A DNA stretch of 64,000 bases from Dyadobacter psychrotolerans (GCF_004349265.1 NZ_SMFL01000010.1:124001-188000); one strand, 5' to 3'. Numbered from the stretch's first letter, positions 52,259 through 61,917 are shown. Numbers and translations: made by a program. The notes: generated by a model not told the origin, from the sequence alone.

Positions 52259-53839
52259 ATGACATTGAAAATGAAACTATTTAATAGAAAAAATCTTACA
52301 AAAATACTCTTGTGCGGAGCTGTGCTTCTTGGTCCTTCCAGTTGCAGCGACTTTCTGGATGAGAAAAACCCTTCTGCTTTACAGCCGGATGACTTTTTTA
52401 CACTTCCCGATCATGCACAATCCGTTGTAAATGCAACCTATGCCGGCTTGCGATTCTATGGTGAAGGAGCGGGTATTTTTTCGGCCAACTGGCAATTGCT
52501 GGAAGCCGTAACTGGTACTGCAACTACTCAGACAGGTCAAAACTCTGATCTGAACAACCTGTATTCGCTGACCTACGACGGCAATACAGGCCATGTAAAC
52601 AACTGGTGGAATGGACTTTACCGGATCATTGCAAATGCTAATTTGGGTATTGAAAAGATACCCGGCATTACTTTCCCGGCAGCAGATGAACCAGTGAAAA
52701 AAAGATTAATTGGTGAAGCCCGATTTCTCAGAGCCTGGGCCTACTTTTATGTTGTGCGTATGTGGGGAGATGCTCCGCTGGTCACAAAGCCACAGACAAC
52801 CGAATCAGCAGACTTTAGCCCTTCCAGAACGTCACAGGAAGAAATCTACAAACTTATCGTAGAAGACCTTATTGCGGCAGAAGCGGCAGGGTTACCGGCA
52901 ACTGCAACTACGGGACGAGCTACACAAATGGCAGCGAAATCACTGTTGGCGAAAGTTTATCTCACTATGGCAGGGTTTCCGCTGAGCAAAGGTGCCTCGC
53001 ATTATAAGCTAGCGGCAGACAAGGCACTGGAAGTAATTACGTATTCAAAAGCAAATTCAAGTACACTGGGTTTGTTCCCTACTTACAGAGAGCTGCATCA
53101 GGAAACCCTGAAAAACCGTGTTGAGCATATATTCCAGATTCAGTACAACAGTTCGGTGGCCCAGTTTCCTTTAAATGACTTCTTCCCGAACTTTAAGCCT
53201 GTAACTTACTCAGGTCCCAGCGGAACCGGAAGTACGGTTCCAACCACGTCATTTTACAATTCTTACGATGACAAAGACCTGAGAAAGAAAAATCAGGATG
53301 GCTGGTTCTATACTTCCTATTACACCAACGGGACCGGGGCCGAATTTCAGCTGGAAGCCCCTTATGTGTTTAAATACTTTAACATTGCAGCACTGGGCGG
53401 GCCGGGCATTACACCTACCAGATTAAACAATCTGAATGTAAACCTGATCCGTTACGCAGAAGTTCTGTTGATTTATGCAGAAGCTCAGAATGAAGTTGGA
53501 CTGAATCAGGAAGCTTACGATGCCTTTAAACGCATTCGTGACCGTGCACAGCTAACTACACCAGCACTGGGAACTTACACCCAGGCAACATTCCGCGAAG
53601 CAGTATGGAAAGAGCGATGGTATGAATTCGCCTATGAAGGTATTACCTGGTTTGACATGGTTCGTCTAAGAAAAGTTTTCAATGAAAAGACCAAGGGTTT
53701 TGATAATTTCATTGGGCATCTCAACCTGAACGTAGGAGCCGGAGTCGAGTTAAAAGAAAAACATCTGTTGTTTCCGCTTGGTATTCAGGAAATGCTGAAT
53801 AACCCTAATCTGAAACCTCAGAATCCGGGTTACAATTAA
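52259..53839 (+). CDS. SusD/RagB nutrient-binding lipoprotein
   Basis: Surface lipoprotein (526 aa) that caps SusC. The lipobox is LLGPSSC (Cys about residue 29). Typical SusD blocks are NWWNGLYRIIANANLGIEKI, LIGEARFLRAWAYFYVVRMWGDAPLV, and the C-terminal EERWYEFA-type WKERWYEFAYEGITWFDMVR. An in-frame ATG at 52271 (MKLFNRKNLTK) is an equally good start. A strong terminator follows. Confidence 0.95.
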   Translation: MTLKMKLFNRKNLTKILLCGAVLLGPSSCSDFLDEKNPSALQPDDFFTLPDHAQSVVNATYAGLRFYGEGAGIFSANWQLLEAVTGTATTQTGQNSDLNNLYSLTYDGNTGHVNNWWNGLYRIIANANLGIEKIPGITFPAADEPVKKRLIGEARFLRAWAYFYVVRMWGDAPLVTKPQTTESADFSPSRTSQEEIYKLIVEDLIAAEAAGLPATATTGRATQMAAKSLLAKVYLTMAGFPLSKGASHYKLAADKALEVITYSKANSSTLGLFPTYRELHQETLKNRVEHIFQIQYNSSVAQFPLNDFFPNFKPVTYSGPSGTGSTVPTTSFYNSYDDKDLRKKNQDGWFYTSYYTNGTGAEFQLEAPYVFKYFNIAALGGPGITPTRLNNLNVNLIRYAEVLLIYAEAQNEVGLNQEAYDAFKRIRDRAQLTTPALGTYTQATFREAVWKERWYEFAYEGITWFDMVRLRKVFNEKTKGFDNFIGHLNLNVGAGVELKEKHLLFPLGIQEMLNNPNLKPQNPGYN

Positions 53840-53857
53840 TTGATTTAAGTTTGCTTT

Positions 53858-53900
53858 AAAGAGCCGGTTGCCGATCAAAAACGGGACCGGCTCTTTGCTT
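53858..53900 (+). terminator. Intrinsic terminator of SusC/SusD operon
   Basis: AAAGAGCCGGT (53858-53868) pairs exactly with ACCGGCTCTTT (53886-53896), 19 bases after the SusD stop. It means the esterase gene downstream needs its own promoter or readthrough. Confidence 0.85.
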
Positions 53901-53977
53901 TATTAAAAAACCTGACATTTTTCCCTGCCAAATAACTTAACTTCATAAAACCACCGAGAAAGATAACCCGATGCCGC

Positions 53978-56041
53978 ATGGTAAAAAAGATTTTAAGACA
54001 TCGTTTCCATTTTGTCAGGGAGTTGTTTTTTTTCAAAACGACCATCTTTACACTGTTTATCCTCAATCCGGCTGTAAGTCAACCGCATGCACAGCTTATC
54101 ATTACCAGTCCGCTAAACAATCAGGTTCAACAGCGTAACAATCTGGGCGTTGCATCCATTTCTATCACAGCATATTCTTACTTTCCATATTCCAAAGTTG
54201 AAGCCCAACTACTACCCGAAGAAGGTAACAAACATCCAAAAGTCGAATGGGTTTTTGACCAGCAGCAAATTCAACAAGGTTTTTTAAATACTACAATTCA
54301 GGCAAAAACCGGTTGGTATAAACTAAAATTACGTGGCTATGCAGCCAACGGAATCACCGACACTGCAATCGTATCCCGCGTAGGTGTAGGAGAAGTTTTC
54401 TTAGTAGCGGGAAACTCTAACGCCATGGGAATCCCGGGACTTGGATCTAAAAATGCATCAGGAAATGTCGTTGCCTTTAATGCAACCAACAAAATGCTGA
54501 ATCAGGAAATTATCACAGTCGCTCCGGATGAACCTATGCAGCTTCCGAAATTTACTCCGGTTATTTCTGATAACTTAATTTTCCCGTCCGGTGAAGCTTC
54601 CTGGTATTGGGGCGAACTGGGAGATTTGCTTTTCAAAAAAATGAATACCCCTGTTTTATTTCTAAATGCAGCCTGGGCTGCCGCCAATTCTGAAAATTAC
54701 AGGGACGCGGCTTCCGGGAAGGATGCCTATAATTTATACGTCGGGAAAAACTGGCCCAACCGGCAACCCTACACCAATCTCATCAACACCATACGATATT
54801 TCAATTCATGGCTCGGAGCCAGGGCTGTATTGTGGTCACATGGTGAAAACGACGGTCAGCTGGGATTTACCGAGGACAACTATTTCAACAATATTAAAAC
54901 GCTGATTGAAAACAGCAGACGGGATTCGGGATATGATCTGCCTTGGTTCATTGCAAGAAATTCGGTTAGTTATACCTCTGATCGTCCTTACCAGCCGGTT
55001 ATCAATGCACAAAACCAGCTTTCCATTTTAAAAAATCTAAACACTTTTCCAGGACCAAATCTCGACACCATTCAGGTTCCCCGGCCCGGACACGGGCATT
55101 TTGAAAACATCAAAGGCGGAACGCAGGGTTTATCATTGGCAGCCGCAGCCTGGAACCGTACCTTAACCGACTCAGTATTTCAAAAAGTCATTCCGTTTGA
55201 ACCAAAAACCGTTATTTATACAGGTATTGTTCCCTCCGCTTTAAAACCCGGAGCAAGTTTTTTACTTCCATTTCGTGTTAGCGGATCCAACGATTCACCG
55301 GCTGAGATACATGCAGAATTACTAAATGAAGAAGGGAAATTTGTTGAAACAGTAGGCATTGGAAATGAAAGTCCGCTAAGCGTAACTCTCCCTGAAAATA
55401 TCAAAAATGGAATATATAAACTCAGGGTTGTCGGTAGGCGTCCCATCTTAGCAGGCAGCAGGTCAACCGAATTTTATGTAGATAAATCTTTATCGGAAAA
55501 TGACTTTATCCATCACATCTCAGCACGCCTTATGGGTCAGCAGATTGTGATTTCCTGGCTGATGGCTGCAAATCCTGAACTAACACAAATGGTTTTGCAG
55601 AAGACAACCGATGGTGAAACCTATTCTGACCTGCAAACAGTAGCGGCCATAAACAATCAGAATGATTCTCGTCTTTATTACTTTTCTGATTTAAATGCAG
55701 ATGAAAGTACCATCTTTTATCGGATACGTTTGGAGCACCAAAATGGAAAGATATCACATTCTCCTGTTGTTACTGTTTTTCAAAAAGGAGCACCGCCACG
55801 TTTTATTGTTTTTCCAAATCCGGTTGTCAAAGAGTTCTACCTGCGATCCGATGAAGCAGAACCGATCTTAAAATGCAATTTGTTTGATGTTTTGGGGCGT
55901 GAACATCCCGTACTTACAAATCAACGCGAAGTAATCGGTGTGACTACGGCAAGACCGGTTTATGAACTTCCTGCCGGAAACTACTTCCTTAGGATTGTCA
56001 GTCAAACAGGTGTAAGCACACAGACTGTTCTGTTTCGGTGA
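53978..56041 (+). CDS. Secreted SGNH/SASA-type esterase with T9SS sorting domain
   Basis: Secreted multi-domain protein of 687 aa. Export segment (residues about 12-39, ending PHAQ), a beta-rich N-terminal domain, then an SGNH-like esterase core (about 135-395). The nucleophile is probably Ser147 in FLVAGNSNAMG, block III is LWSHGENDGQLG, and the catalytic His is likely in RPGHGHFEN. Related enzymes remove acetyl groups from sugars. A beta-sandwich follows, and the C-terminal 75 residues (FIVFPNPVVKEFYL; ELPAGNYFLRIVSQTG) are a type A T9SS sorting domain, so it is exported through type IX secretion. Its position after SusC/SusD suggests action on the same glycan. Confidence 0.85.
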   Translation: MVKKILRHRFHFVRELFFFKTTIFTLFILNPAVSQPHAQLIITSPLNNQVQQRNNLGVASISITAYSYFPYSKVEAQLLPEEGNKHPKVEWVFDQQQIQQGFLNTTIQAKTGWYKLKLRGYAANGITDTAIVSRVGVGEVFLVAGNSNAMGIPGLGSKNASGNVVAFNATNKMLNQEIITVAPDEPMQLPKFTPVISDNLIFPSGEASWYWGELGDLLFKKMNTPVLFLNAAWAAANSENYRDAASGKDAYNLYVGKNWPNRQPYTNLINTIRYFNSWLGARAVLWSHGENDGQLGFTEDNYFNNIKTLIENSRRDSGYDLPWFIARNSVSYTSDRPYQPVINAQNQLSILKNLNTFPGPNLDTIQVPRPGHGHFENIKGGTQGLSLAAAAWNRTLTDSVFQKVIPFEPKTVIYTGIVPSALKPGASFLLPFRVSGSNDSPAEIHAELLNEEGKFVETVGIGNESPLSVTLPENIKNGIYKLRVVGRRPILAGSRSTEFYVDKSLSENDFIHHISARLMGQQIVISWLMAANPELTQMVLQKTTDGETYSDLQTVAAINNQNDSRLYYFSDLNADESTIFYRIRLEHQNGKISHSPVVTVFQKGAPPRFIVFPNPVVKEFYLRSDEAEPILKCNLFDVLGREHPVLTNQREVIGVTTARPVYELPAGNYFLRIVSQTGVSTQTVLFR

Positions 56042-56068
56042 AGCAATTAGACTGACTTAAAAAAGTAA

Positions 56069-56099
56069 AAGAGGCAAGCACAAAGCACTTACCTCTTTC
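56069..56099. terminator. Bidirectional terminator between convergent genes
   Basis: AAAGAGGCAAG (56069-56079) and CTTACCTCTTT (56089-56099) pair except one position, between the esterase stop (56041) and the convergent AIM24 gene stop (56125). Confidence 0.75.
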
Positions 56100-56124
56100 A
56101 AAAACTATATAAAACTGAACCTTA

Positions 56125-56904
56125 TTAATCTTCAAACAAATTGCCCAATCCTCCGATGATCGAGCCGCTTTCTTTTCTGGAGTTCGGGCCGCCTATCGAC
56201 AAGCGCTGAATCAGTTTGGATATCGGCATAGACTGTATCCAGCAACGTCCGGTGCCCTTAAGCGTTGCCAGGAACATTCCTTCACCGCCAAAAACCATCG
56301 ATTTCAAACCACCTGAACGTTGAATATCAAAACTCAGTGATTGCTCAAAAGCAACAACACAACCCGTGTCAACCCTAAGTGTTTCGTTATTCAGCTGACG
56401 TTCCATCACCACACCACCGGCATGAACGAAGATCATTCCATCGCCTTTCAGTTTTTGCAGGATAAAACCTTCACCACCAAATAAGCCTGAACCAAAGCGC
56501 TGGTTGAAGTGGATTTTCATACTTGTTCCCATTGCAGCACAAAGAAATCCATCCTTCTGAACAATCAGTTCGTTACCGTAGATTTTGGAAAGGTCAACCG
56601 GCATGATCGTTCCCGGATAGGGCGCTGAAAAAGCTACCTTTCTCTTACCAACACCATGATTTGTAAAATGCGTCATAAACAGTGACTCACCGGTAAGTAC
56701 CCGCGTTCCAGCCTGAAATATTTTACCCATGATACTTTGGTTAGGCTCAGAACCGTCGCCCATTTTGGTCTGGAACTGAATTCCGTCTTCCATATAAAGC
56801 ATAGCTCCGGCCTCAGCGATGACCGTTTCGTTAGGATCCAGTTCAACTTCAACGACCTGAATATCGTCGCCGATAATTTTGTAATCAATCTCGTGTGAAA
56901 TCAT
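56125..56904 (-). CDS. AIM24 / TIGR00266-family protein
   Basis: 259-aa protein of the AIM24 (DUF124) beta-solenoid-like family, cytoplasmic with no signal. Repeated glycine-rich strands are typical: [52 protein letters not shown] and [13 protein letters not shown]. Function unknown in bacteria. The C-terminus ends in a short GNLFED tail. A small basic-acidic protein gene lies directly upstream. Confidence 0.9.
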   Translation of the reverse strand: MISHEIDYKIIGDDIQVVEVELDPNETVIAEAGAMLYMEDGIQFQTKMGDGSEPNQSIMGKIFQAGTRVLTGESLFMTHFTNHGVGKRKVAFSAPYPGTIMPVDLSKIYGNELIVQKDGFLCAAMGTSMKIHFNQRFGSGLFGGEGFILQKLKGDGMIFVHAGGVVMERQLNNETLRVDTGCVVAFEQSLSFDIQRSGGLKSMVFGGEGMFLATLKGTGRCWIQSMPISKLIQRLSIGGPNSRKESGSIIGGLGNLFED

Positions 56905-56966
56905 TTCAAATTTTAAGGTTTATTGTTTTACAAGTTTGAATCAGAACTGGTATCCGTCAGCAATTG

Positions 56967-57218
56967 TCACTCCTCTTCTTCCTCGCCGGTTGCTTTTGGC
57001 TTTACCTTACGGGTTTTCCGGCCCGGTATGTCCTCACGGTCGCGAAGCTTTTTATCGTCTACATTTTTATTTAAAAATGCATTAATACGATCCATATCAA
57101 AACTGGTAGAGATTTCACCAAACGAATTGATCTGAATGTCGAACCCTTCCAGGTCTTTATGCACTCTTGGCTTTTCGTTAACCGGTTTAGCCGCATCGGT
57201 TTGTTTTTTCTTCGCCAT
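56967..57218 (-). CDS. Small charged conserved-looking hypothetical protein
   Basis: 83 aa with a lysine-rich start (MAKKKQTDAAKPVNEKPRV), a central ordered segment (LEGFDIQINSFGEISTSFDMD; INAFLNKNVDDKKL) and a run of basic then acidic residues (RKTRKVKPKATGEEEEE). No domain recognised. The ATG start, size and separate placement between two clear genes support it. Such proteins are common next to gltX in related genomes as far as I recall, but function is unknown. Confidence 0.65.
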   Translation of the reverse strand: MAKKKQTDAAKPVNEKPRVHKDLEGFDIQINSFGEISTSFDMDRINAFLNKNVDDKKLRDREDIPGRKTRKVKPKATGEEEEE

Positions 57219-57356
57219 ACATTTTTGGGCTTTCGGCCCGGTCAGAACTGCTTTTCGATTGCCTGACCAAACCTGGTAAATAAAAATTTACTGTAACGAA
57301 AGTATACAACCAGCGGCCGTATATCAAATCAAATTGATCAAACGGTATATTTAAAA

Positions 57357-58907
57357 CTATGCCAGGCGAATTTGGGCAGGTAAGCGGTTAAGGGCATTAT
57401 TCAGCCTGTTCACAACTTCTTCCTTACCTAAAATTTCCATGATCACCATCAGATCCGGACCAGCTCCCGCGCCAGTTACTGCCAGACGCAAAGCCTGCAT
57501 GATCTTACCCATTTTAATGCCGAGCAATTCCATCGTCGAAGAAAGTGTTGCTTTGATTTGATCCGCTACAAAATCTCCTTCAAACGCTTCCAAAGCATCT
57601 TTAAAACCAGAAATACCGTTTACCGCCTCTTCATTCCATTTTTTTACAACAACATCCTGATCGTAAATCTCGGGAGCATTAAAAAGGAATACCGATTCAT
57701 CTGCGATTTCCTTTACAAAATGAACACGGTCTTTAAGCAGGTGAACGATCTGTGCTACCTGCTCATCACTTACATTAATTCCCTTAGCTGCAAAAAATGG
57801 CTTTACTTCCTCCGCAATCACCGTATCATCTTTCAGTTTCAGGTATTGCTGATTAAACCAGTTCGCTTTCTGAATGTCAAAACGCGCGCCGGCTTTATGT
57901 ACACGATCAAAACTAAATGATTTGATCAGGTCATCCATACTGAATATTTCCTGCTCCGTGCCGGCATTCCATCCAAGCAGGGCAAGAAAGTTTGCTGTTG
58001 CTTCCGGAGAATACCCTTCTTCACGGAAACCCTTAGCCTTATCACCTGTTTTCGGATCGGTCCATTCCAATGGGAAAATAGGAAATCCACCCAGATCAGC
58101 ATCACGTTTTGACAACTTACCGTTTCCATCTGGTTTCAAAAGCAGCGGAAGATGGGCAAATTGCGGCATGGTGTTTTCCCAGCCAAAATAACGATAAAGC
58201 AAAACATGCAGCGGAGCCGAAGGAAGCCATTCTTCACCACGGATCACATGCGTAATTCCCATCAAATGGTCATCGACGATGTTGGCCAAATGATAAGTAG
58301 GCATTCCGTCCGATTTCAGCAGAACCTTATCATCGATCTGCGACGAATGAACAACCACCCATCCGCGAATCAGGTCATTGAAACGAATATCCTCTTTCGG
58401 CATGATTTTCATCCGGATTACATAAGGTTCCCCGCTTTCCAGTCTTGCCTTTGTTTCTTCCGCAGAAAGCGTCAGCGAATTTTTCATCTCCTGGCGTGTG
58501 ATGGCATTGTACTGCACCGCAGCCACTTTTGCCTCTTCCAGGCGCTTACGCATGATTTCAAGATCTTCTGCTGTATCAAAAGCGTAGTATGCTTTACCTT
58601 CGCTAACAAGTCTTTCAGCATATTCGCGATACATTTCCTTTCTTTCCGACTGGCGGTAAGGTGCATGCGGCCCGCCGGTTTGCGGCCCTTCATCTATTGT
58701 AATTCCCAGCCATTCAAGTGCTTCCAGGATGTATGCTTCTGCACCGGGAACGTACCTGTTCTGATCTGTATCTTCAATACGAAGCAGCATTTGTCCGCCT
58801 TGCTGACGGGCAAAAAGATAATTATATAAAGCCGTACGGACACCACCTGCATGAAGCGGACCCGTTGGACTGGGGGCGAATCTCACCCGAACTGGTAACT
58901 TATTCAT
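57357..58907 (-). CDS. gltX: Glutamyl-tRNA synthetase
   Basis: Class I aminoacyl-tRNA synthetase (516 aa) charging tRNA-Glu. The HIGH motif region reads RFAPSPTGPLHAGGVRTALY and the KMSKS-type loop GNGKLSKRDADLG. The anticodon-binding C-terminal helical domain is present and length is normal. Two 20-bp direct repeats lie just upstream of its start. Confidence 0.96.
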   Translation of the reverse strand: MNKLPVRVRFAPSPTGPLHAGGVRTALYNYLFARQQGGQMLLRIEDTDQNRYVPGAEAYILEALEWLGITIDEGPQTGGPHAPYRQSERKEMYREYAERLVSEGKAYYAFDTAEDLEIMRKRLEEAKVAAVQYNAITRQEMKNSLTLSAEETKARLESGEPYVIRMKIMPKEDIRFNDLIRGWVVVHSSQIDDKVLLKSDGMPTYHLANIVDDHLMGITHVIRGEEWLPSAPLHVLLYRYFGWENTMPQFAHLPLLLKPDGNGKLSKRDADLGGFPIFPLEWTDPKTGDKAKGFREEGYSPEATANFLALLGWNAGTEQEIFSMDDLIKSFSFDRVHKAGARFDIQKANWFNQQYLKLKDDTVIAEEVKPFFAAKGINVSDEQVAQIVHLLKDRVHFVKEIADESVFLFNAPEIYDQDVVVKKWNEEAVNGISGFKDALEAFEGDFVADQIKATLSSTMELLGIKMGKIMQALRLAVTGAGAGPDLMVIMEILGKEEVVNRLNNALNRLPAQIRLA

Positions 58908-58928
58908 TATTTGAACATTAACTTATTT

Positions 58929-58968
58929 AATTTGTCAGGAATTGTCATAATTTGTCAGGGGTTGTCAT
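58929..58968. repeat. Tandem 20-bp direct repeat upstream of gltX
   Basis: Two adjacent units (58929-58948 and 58949-58968) of AATTTGTCAGGRRTTGTCAT differ at two bases only. Each unit itself holds two TTGTCA words, giving four TTGTCA at 10-base spacing. They lie 21-61 bases upstream of the gltX ATG. Confidence 0.8.
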
Positions 58969-59050
58969 TTGTTGTTCATCACAAGTAAAGACTAAACCTA
59001 ACCACATCATGACAACACTTGACTATCACCTGACTACCCTTGGCTATTCC

Positions 59051-59419
59051 CTACTCCACCGCAATCACCGAAATTTCAACATTCACATCCTTCGGAAGAC
59101 GGGCTACCTGAACAGTTTCACGTGCAGGCGGTTCGCTCTTAAAAAAAGAACCATAAATTTCGTTCACTGCTGCAAAGTCATTCATATCTTTTAGGAAAAT
59201 ACTGGATTTTACCACATTGCCAAAGCTAAGTCCGGCTGCACCCAGAATGTGACCAATGTTTTGCATTACGACACCAGCTTCTGCCTTGATATCACCAGAT
59301 TGCGCCAGTTCCGCTGCGATTTGACCGGAAACATATAGTGTTCCGTTCACTTTTACAGCCTGACTGTAAGGTCCGATCGGTGCCGGTGCTTTATCTGAAA
59401 AAATAATTTCTTTTGCCAT
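59051..59419 (-). CDS. ridA: RidA family reactive-intermediate deaminase
   Basis: Rid-family protein of 122 aa that hydrolyses reactive enamine/imine intermediates from PLP enzymes. Hallmarks: APAPIGPYSQAVKVNGTLYVSGQ, SFGNVVKSSIFLKDMNDFAAVNEIY, and PPARETVQVARLPKDVNVEI with the substrate-binding Arg. ATG 59419 (MAKEIIFSDK) is the family start; 59458 is too long. Symbol given on family match. Confidence 0.92.
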   Translation of the reverse strand: MAKEIIFSDKAPAPIGPYSQAVKVNGTLYVSGQIAAELAQSGDIKAEAGVVMQNIGHILGAAGLSFGNVVKSSIFLKDMNDFAAVNEIYGSFFKSEPPARETVQVARLPKDVNVEISVIAVE

Positions 59420-59535
59420 GAAAATATATGATGAGTGAGAGAATGACCGAATGTGCAAAAAAGCGCGTACGATATCATGCTCTGCAGTTATTTAATCCTG
59501 CAAAAGTATCAAAAAAATACGGGATGAGGGCTTCC

Positions 59536-60060
59536 TTATTGCACTTCGAATAATGCTTTTAATTCAGTGGCTTCGGATGGATTCATTCTTCCTGCCAAAA
59601 CCAGCCTAAGCTGACGGCGACGCAATGCGCTGATAAAAAGCTCATTCTCTTCATCGGATTCCGGTTCCAGGGGCGGAACTTCAATAGGACGTCCGTTCTG
59701 GTCTACGGCTACAAAGGTGTAAAAAGCACGATTGGTGCTCACCCGTACCCCTGCTGGGATATCTTCTGCCCACACTTCCAGAAAAACTTCCATGGAAGAA
59801 TTAAAAGACCGGGTCACTTTTGCCTTCATTGTAACAATGTTTCCCAGCCTGATCGGTTCAGTGAAAGAAACATTGTCGACAGAAGCAGTAACGACAATAC
59901 GATTTGAATGTTTCTGTGCTGCAATAGCCGCGCAGATGTCCATCCAGTGAAGCAGCCGTCCGCCCATTAGATTGTTTAGCGTATTGGTGTCATTGGGAAG
60001 TACCATTTCAGTCATGATGACTTCTGACTGATGCGGATGTTTGGCCTTGAGCATGTTCAA
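59536..60060 (-). CDS. Acyl-CoA thioesterase, hotdog fold
   Basis: 174-aa hotdog-fold thioesterase of the YciA/BFIT-like acyl-CoA hydrolase group. Conserved features: NTLNNLMGGRLLHWMDICAAIAAQKHSN (active-site helix with Asp), VDNVSFTEPIRLGNIVTMKAKV and the typical edge strand RAFYTFVAVDQNGRPIEVPPL. It releases free CoA from acyl-CoA in the cytoplasm. Separate from ridA by 116 bases. Confidence 0.9.
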   Translation of the reverse strand: MNMLKAKHPHQSEVIMTEMVLPNDTNTLNNLMGGRLLHWMDICAAIAAQKHSNRIVVTASVDNVSFTEPIRLGNIVTMKAKVTRSFNSSMEVFLEVWAEDIPAGVRVSTNRAFYTFVAVDQNGRPIEVPPLEPESDEENELFISALRRRQLRLVLAGRMNPSEATELKALFEVQ

Positions 60061-60104
60061 TTTATTATTCAGAAAAATATTAAAGGCTTAACCTTCTTAA
60101 AAAC

Positions 60105-60953
60105 CTAGAATTTAGGGCAGCGCGTTTTTTTACGTTCAATAGCCTGCATTCTTGTCCCGATCAGATAAGTTGCACGAACCTGAAAGAACGTGTAGATGTC
60201 TTTCATATCCCCTACACCACGGTGCCAACCGGCCTCCTTGGGAGTAAGTCCGATTTCAGAAGAACGGTCTGAAAGCTGTCTTGCCAGGTCACTGGGTAAC
60301 AAATCCGGATTGGGATAAACCGTAGCAACATCGTCGAGATAATCGGAAAACATAAAATTGCTGTTTAATTCGAGCCCGATACTCAGCCGCTCAAACGCCT
60401 GAAACGAAATTCCGGCACCTCCGCTTACTGAAAGCGGCAAACGGCTGTACTTCACTCCTTCGGTCGTAAGTGGAGGAAGGCTTACCCAATCACCATTAAA
60501 ATTGGTTTTTGTATTCAGGAAAGTTGCACTCATACCCAGAAAAAGGTAAGGATTTACTTTCGAGCGGCGGTTAAAGGAAAACAAATCAGCCTGTATACCT
60601 AAATTGACATCCGGATTTCGGGAGCGGAATGAAAGATTATCGATTGGAAACTGGGAATACTTTTGATCACCGGATACCTGATAAAAACGAACTTCGCCTC
60701 TGGCACTGAAATGCTCGGTAACCCTGTAAAGCGCCCCGACAGAAATCGCCGGACCAAGCCCCAAATGTTTTAAACTTGGTTTATTGTTTAAGTCCCCATA
60801 GTAATAGGCAACCCCAAGGCTACCCGTGAGGCTTAGTACACCAAACGGAGGAATGTATTTGCCATTAAACTGTGAACGCTTCTGAGAAAACACATCCTGA
60901 GAAAAAATACAAAAGCAAAGTAAAATCAGTAGTATAGATGTATAGCGTATCAT
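60105..60953 (-). CDS. Outer-membrane beta-barrel protein (DUF6089-like)
   Basis: 282-aa exported protein with signal peptide (MIRYTSILLILLCFCIFSQD, ending VFSQ) and alternating beta strands typical of an 8-stranded barrel (LSLTGSLGVAYYYGDLNN; VNPYLFLGMSATFL; RLSIGLELNSNFMFSDYLDD). The YYYGDLN and FSDYLDDVATVYPNPD patterns occur in a Bacteroidota family annotated DUF6089. Function unknown. Confidence 0.78.
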   Translation of the reverse strand: MIRYTSILLILLCFCIFSQDVFSQKRSQFNGKYIPPFGVLSLTGSLGVAYYYGDLNNKPSLKHLGLGPAISVGALYRVTEHFSARGEVRFYQVSGDQKYSQFPIDNLSFRSRNPDVNLGIQADLFSFNRRSKVNPYLFLGMSATFLNTKTNFNGDWVSLPPLTTEGVKYSRLPLSVSGGAGISFQAFERLSIGLELNSNFMFSDYLDDVATVYPNPDLLPSDLARQLSDRSSEIGLTPKEAGWHRGVGDMKDIYTFFQVRATYLIGTRMQAIERKKTRCPKF

Positions 60954-61081
60954 TTAAATTCAGATTTCTTCTTATTAAAAATATTTTCAAAATTTCTAAA
61001 AGTGAAGAAGAAGGTATATTGTCCGTAAATATATTACTCTTAAAATAATAAGTTGCTTTTCAACAGGATTTCTGGCAAAAG

Positions 61082-61107
61082 AAAAAGCCGGCATATACCG
61101 GCTTTTT
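61082..61107 (-). terminator. Intrinsic terminator of DUF2807 gene
   Basis: AAAAAGCCGG (61082-61091) pairs exactly with CCGGCTTTTT (61098-61107) around a 6-base loop, 26 bases after the DUF2807 stop. It has T-runs on both strands. Confidence 0.9.
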
Positions 61108-61133
61108 CTCTAAACGTACATTTCTATGGTGAA

Positions 61134-61829
61134 TTATTGTCTTTTCACAGAACTAGCTCCGGATGTGCTTGAATGAATATCTTTCGCATTTCCCGAATAT
61201 CTGATGCTGCTTGCACCGCTTGCTTCGGCATGAATAGAAGTGCTTGCAGCAACCGCCGCACTGCTGGCTCCGGAAGCATCGATATTCACTTCTTTTGCAG
61301 GAAAATCTTTCCCTTTAAATGAAGAAGCACCCGAAACTTCACCGTTCAGAACATCACATTGTCCCGTTAGCAACAGCTGTGATGCGCCTGATAAATCCAT
61401 TGAAACTTTCGTAGCAGCCAGATCCATCGTTACCTGCGAAGCACCTGAAACCTCGATATCCATTGTTTTTACACCTGAAAATCTTTCAACATTTACCTTA
61501 CTGGCACCTGAAAAATCGACGCCCTGTAAAGCAGGCATGGTAATACTCACAATGACAGTCTTGCGGTTTTTACCCCAGTTTTTATCTTTATATCCAAGTT
61601 TCAGAGTTCCGCCTGAAACGTTTGCTTCCAGATCATTCAGGTCTTCGCTTCTGCCCGAAGTTGTTACGCTGTATTTACTTCCTTGTTTTACATCAACTTT
61701 AAATGCGCTCCCCATTTCCAGTTTGCTAAAACCGGAAACTGAAAAACTGCGGCTTTCCTGTGCAAAAGCGGTTAGAGATACCATAACAAGCATCAAACCC
61801 GAAATTCCTGATAAAAATAGTTTTTTCAT
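61134..61829 (-). CDS. Exported GIN-domain (DUF2807) protein
   Basis: 231-aa secreted or lipid-surface protein with signal peptide (ends TAFAQ) and one DUF2807 beta-helix domain. The domain is built from short SGAS repeats (DFSGASKVNVE, EVSGASQVTMD, DLSGASQLLLTG, EASGASSIRYSG), each a turn of the helix. It follows the PspC-DUF2807 gene with a 96-base gap holding a hairpin. The repeated serines form ladders typical of the family. Function unknown; envelope adhesion or stress roles are speculative. Confidence 0.88.
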   Translation of the reverse strand: MKKLFLSGISGLMLVMVSLTAFAQESRSFSVSGFSKLEMGSAFKVDVKQGSKYSVTTSGRSEDLNDLEANVSGGTLKLGYKDKNWGKNRKTVIVSITMPALQGVDFSGASKVNVERFSGVKTMDIEVSGASQVTMDLAATKVSMDLSGASQLLLTGQCDVLNGEVSGASSFKGKDFPAKEVNIDASGASSAAVAASTSIHAEASGASSIRYSGNAKDIHSSTSGASSVKRQ

Positions 61830-61884
61830 GATCTGTCAATTTTTGTGAGTTTTAACAAGGATGTTTATCTATCATCAAAAGTTG

Positions 61885-61917
61885 CATCCGGAACTGCTTT
61901 TATCACAGCTCCGGATG
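61885..61917 (-). terminator. Hairpin between PspC-DUF2807 and DUF2807 genes
   Basis: CATCCGGAACTG (61885-61896) pairs with CAGCTCCGGATG (61906-61917) except one position, eight bases after the upstream stop. No long T-run on the minus strand, so it may only attenuate. Confidence 0.6.

Noticed and set aside
58152-58829. 225-codon open frame antisense to gltX
   Set aside because: It lies wholly within gltX on the other strand, has no recognisable domain, and its composition follows from the gltX codons.
61240-61848. 202-codon open frame antisense to the DUF2807 gene
   Set aside because: It mirrors the SGAS repeats of the real gene; the repeat codon pattern keeps the opposite strand open.
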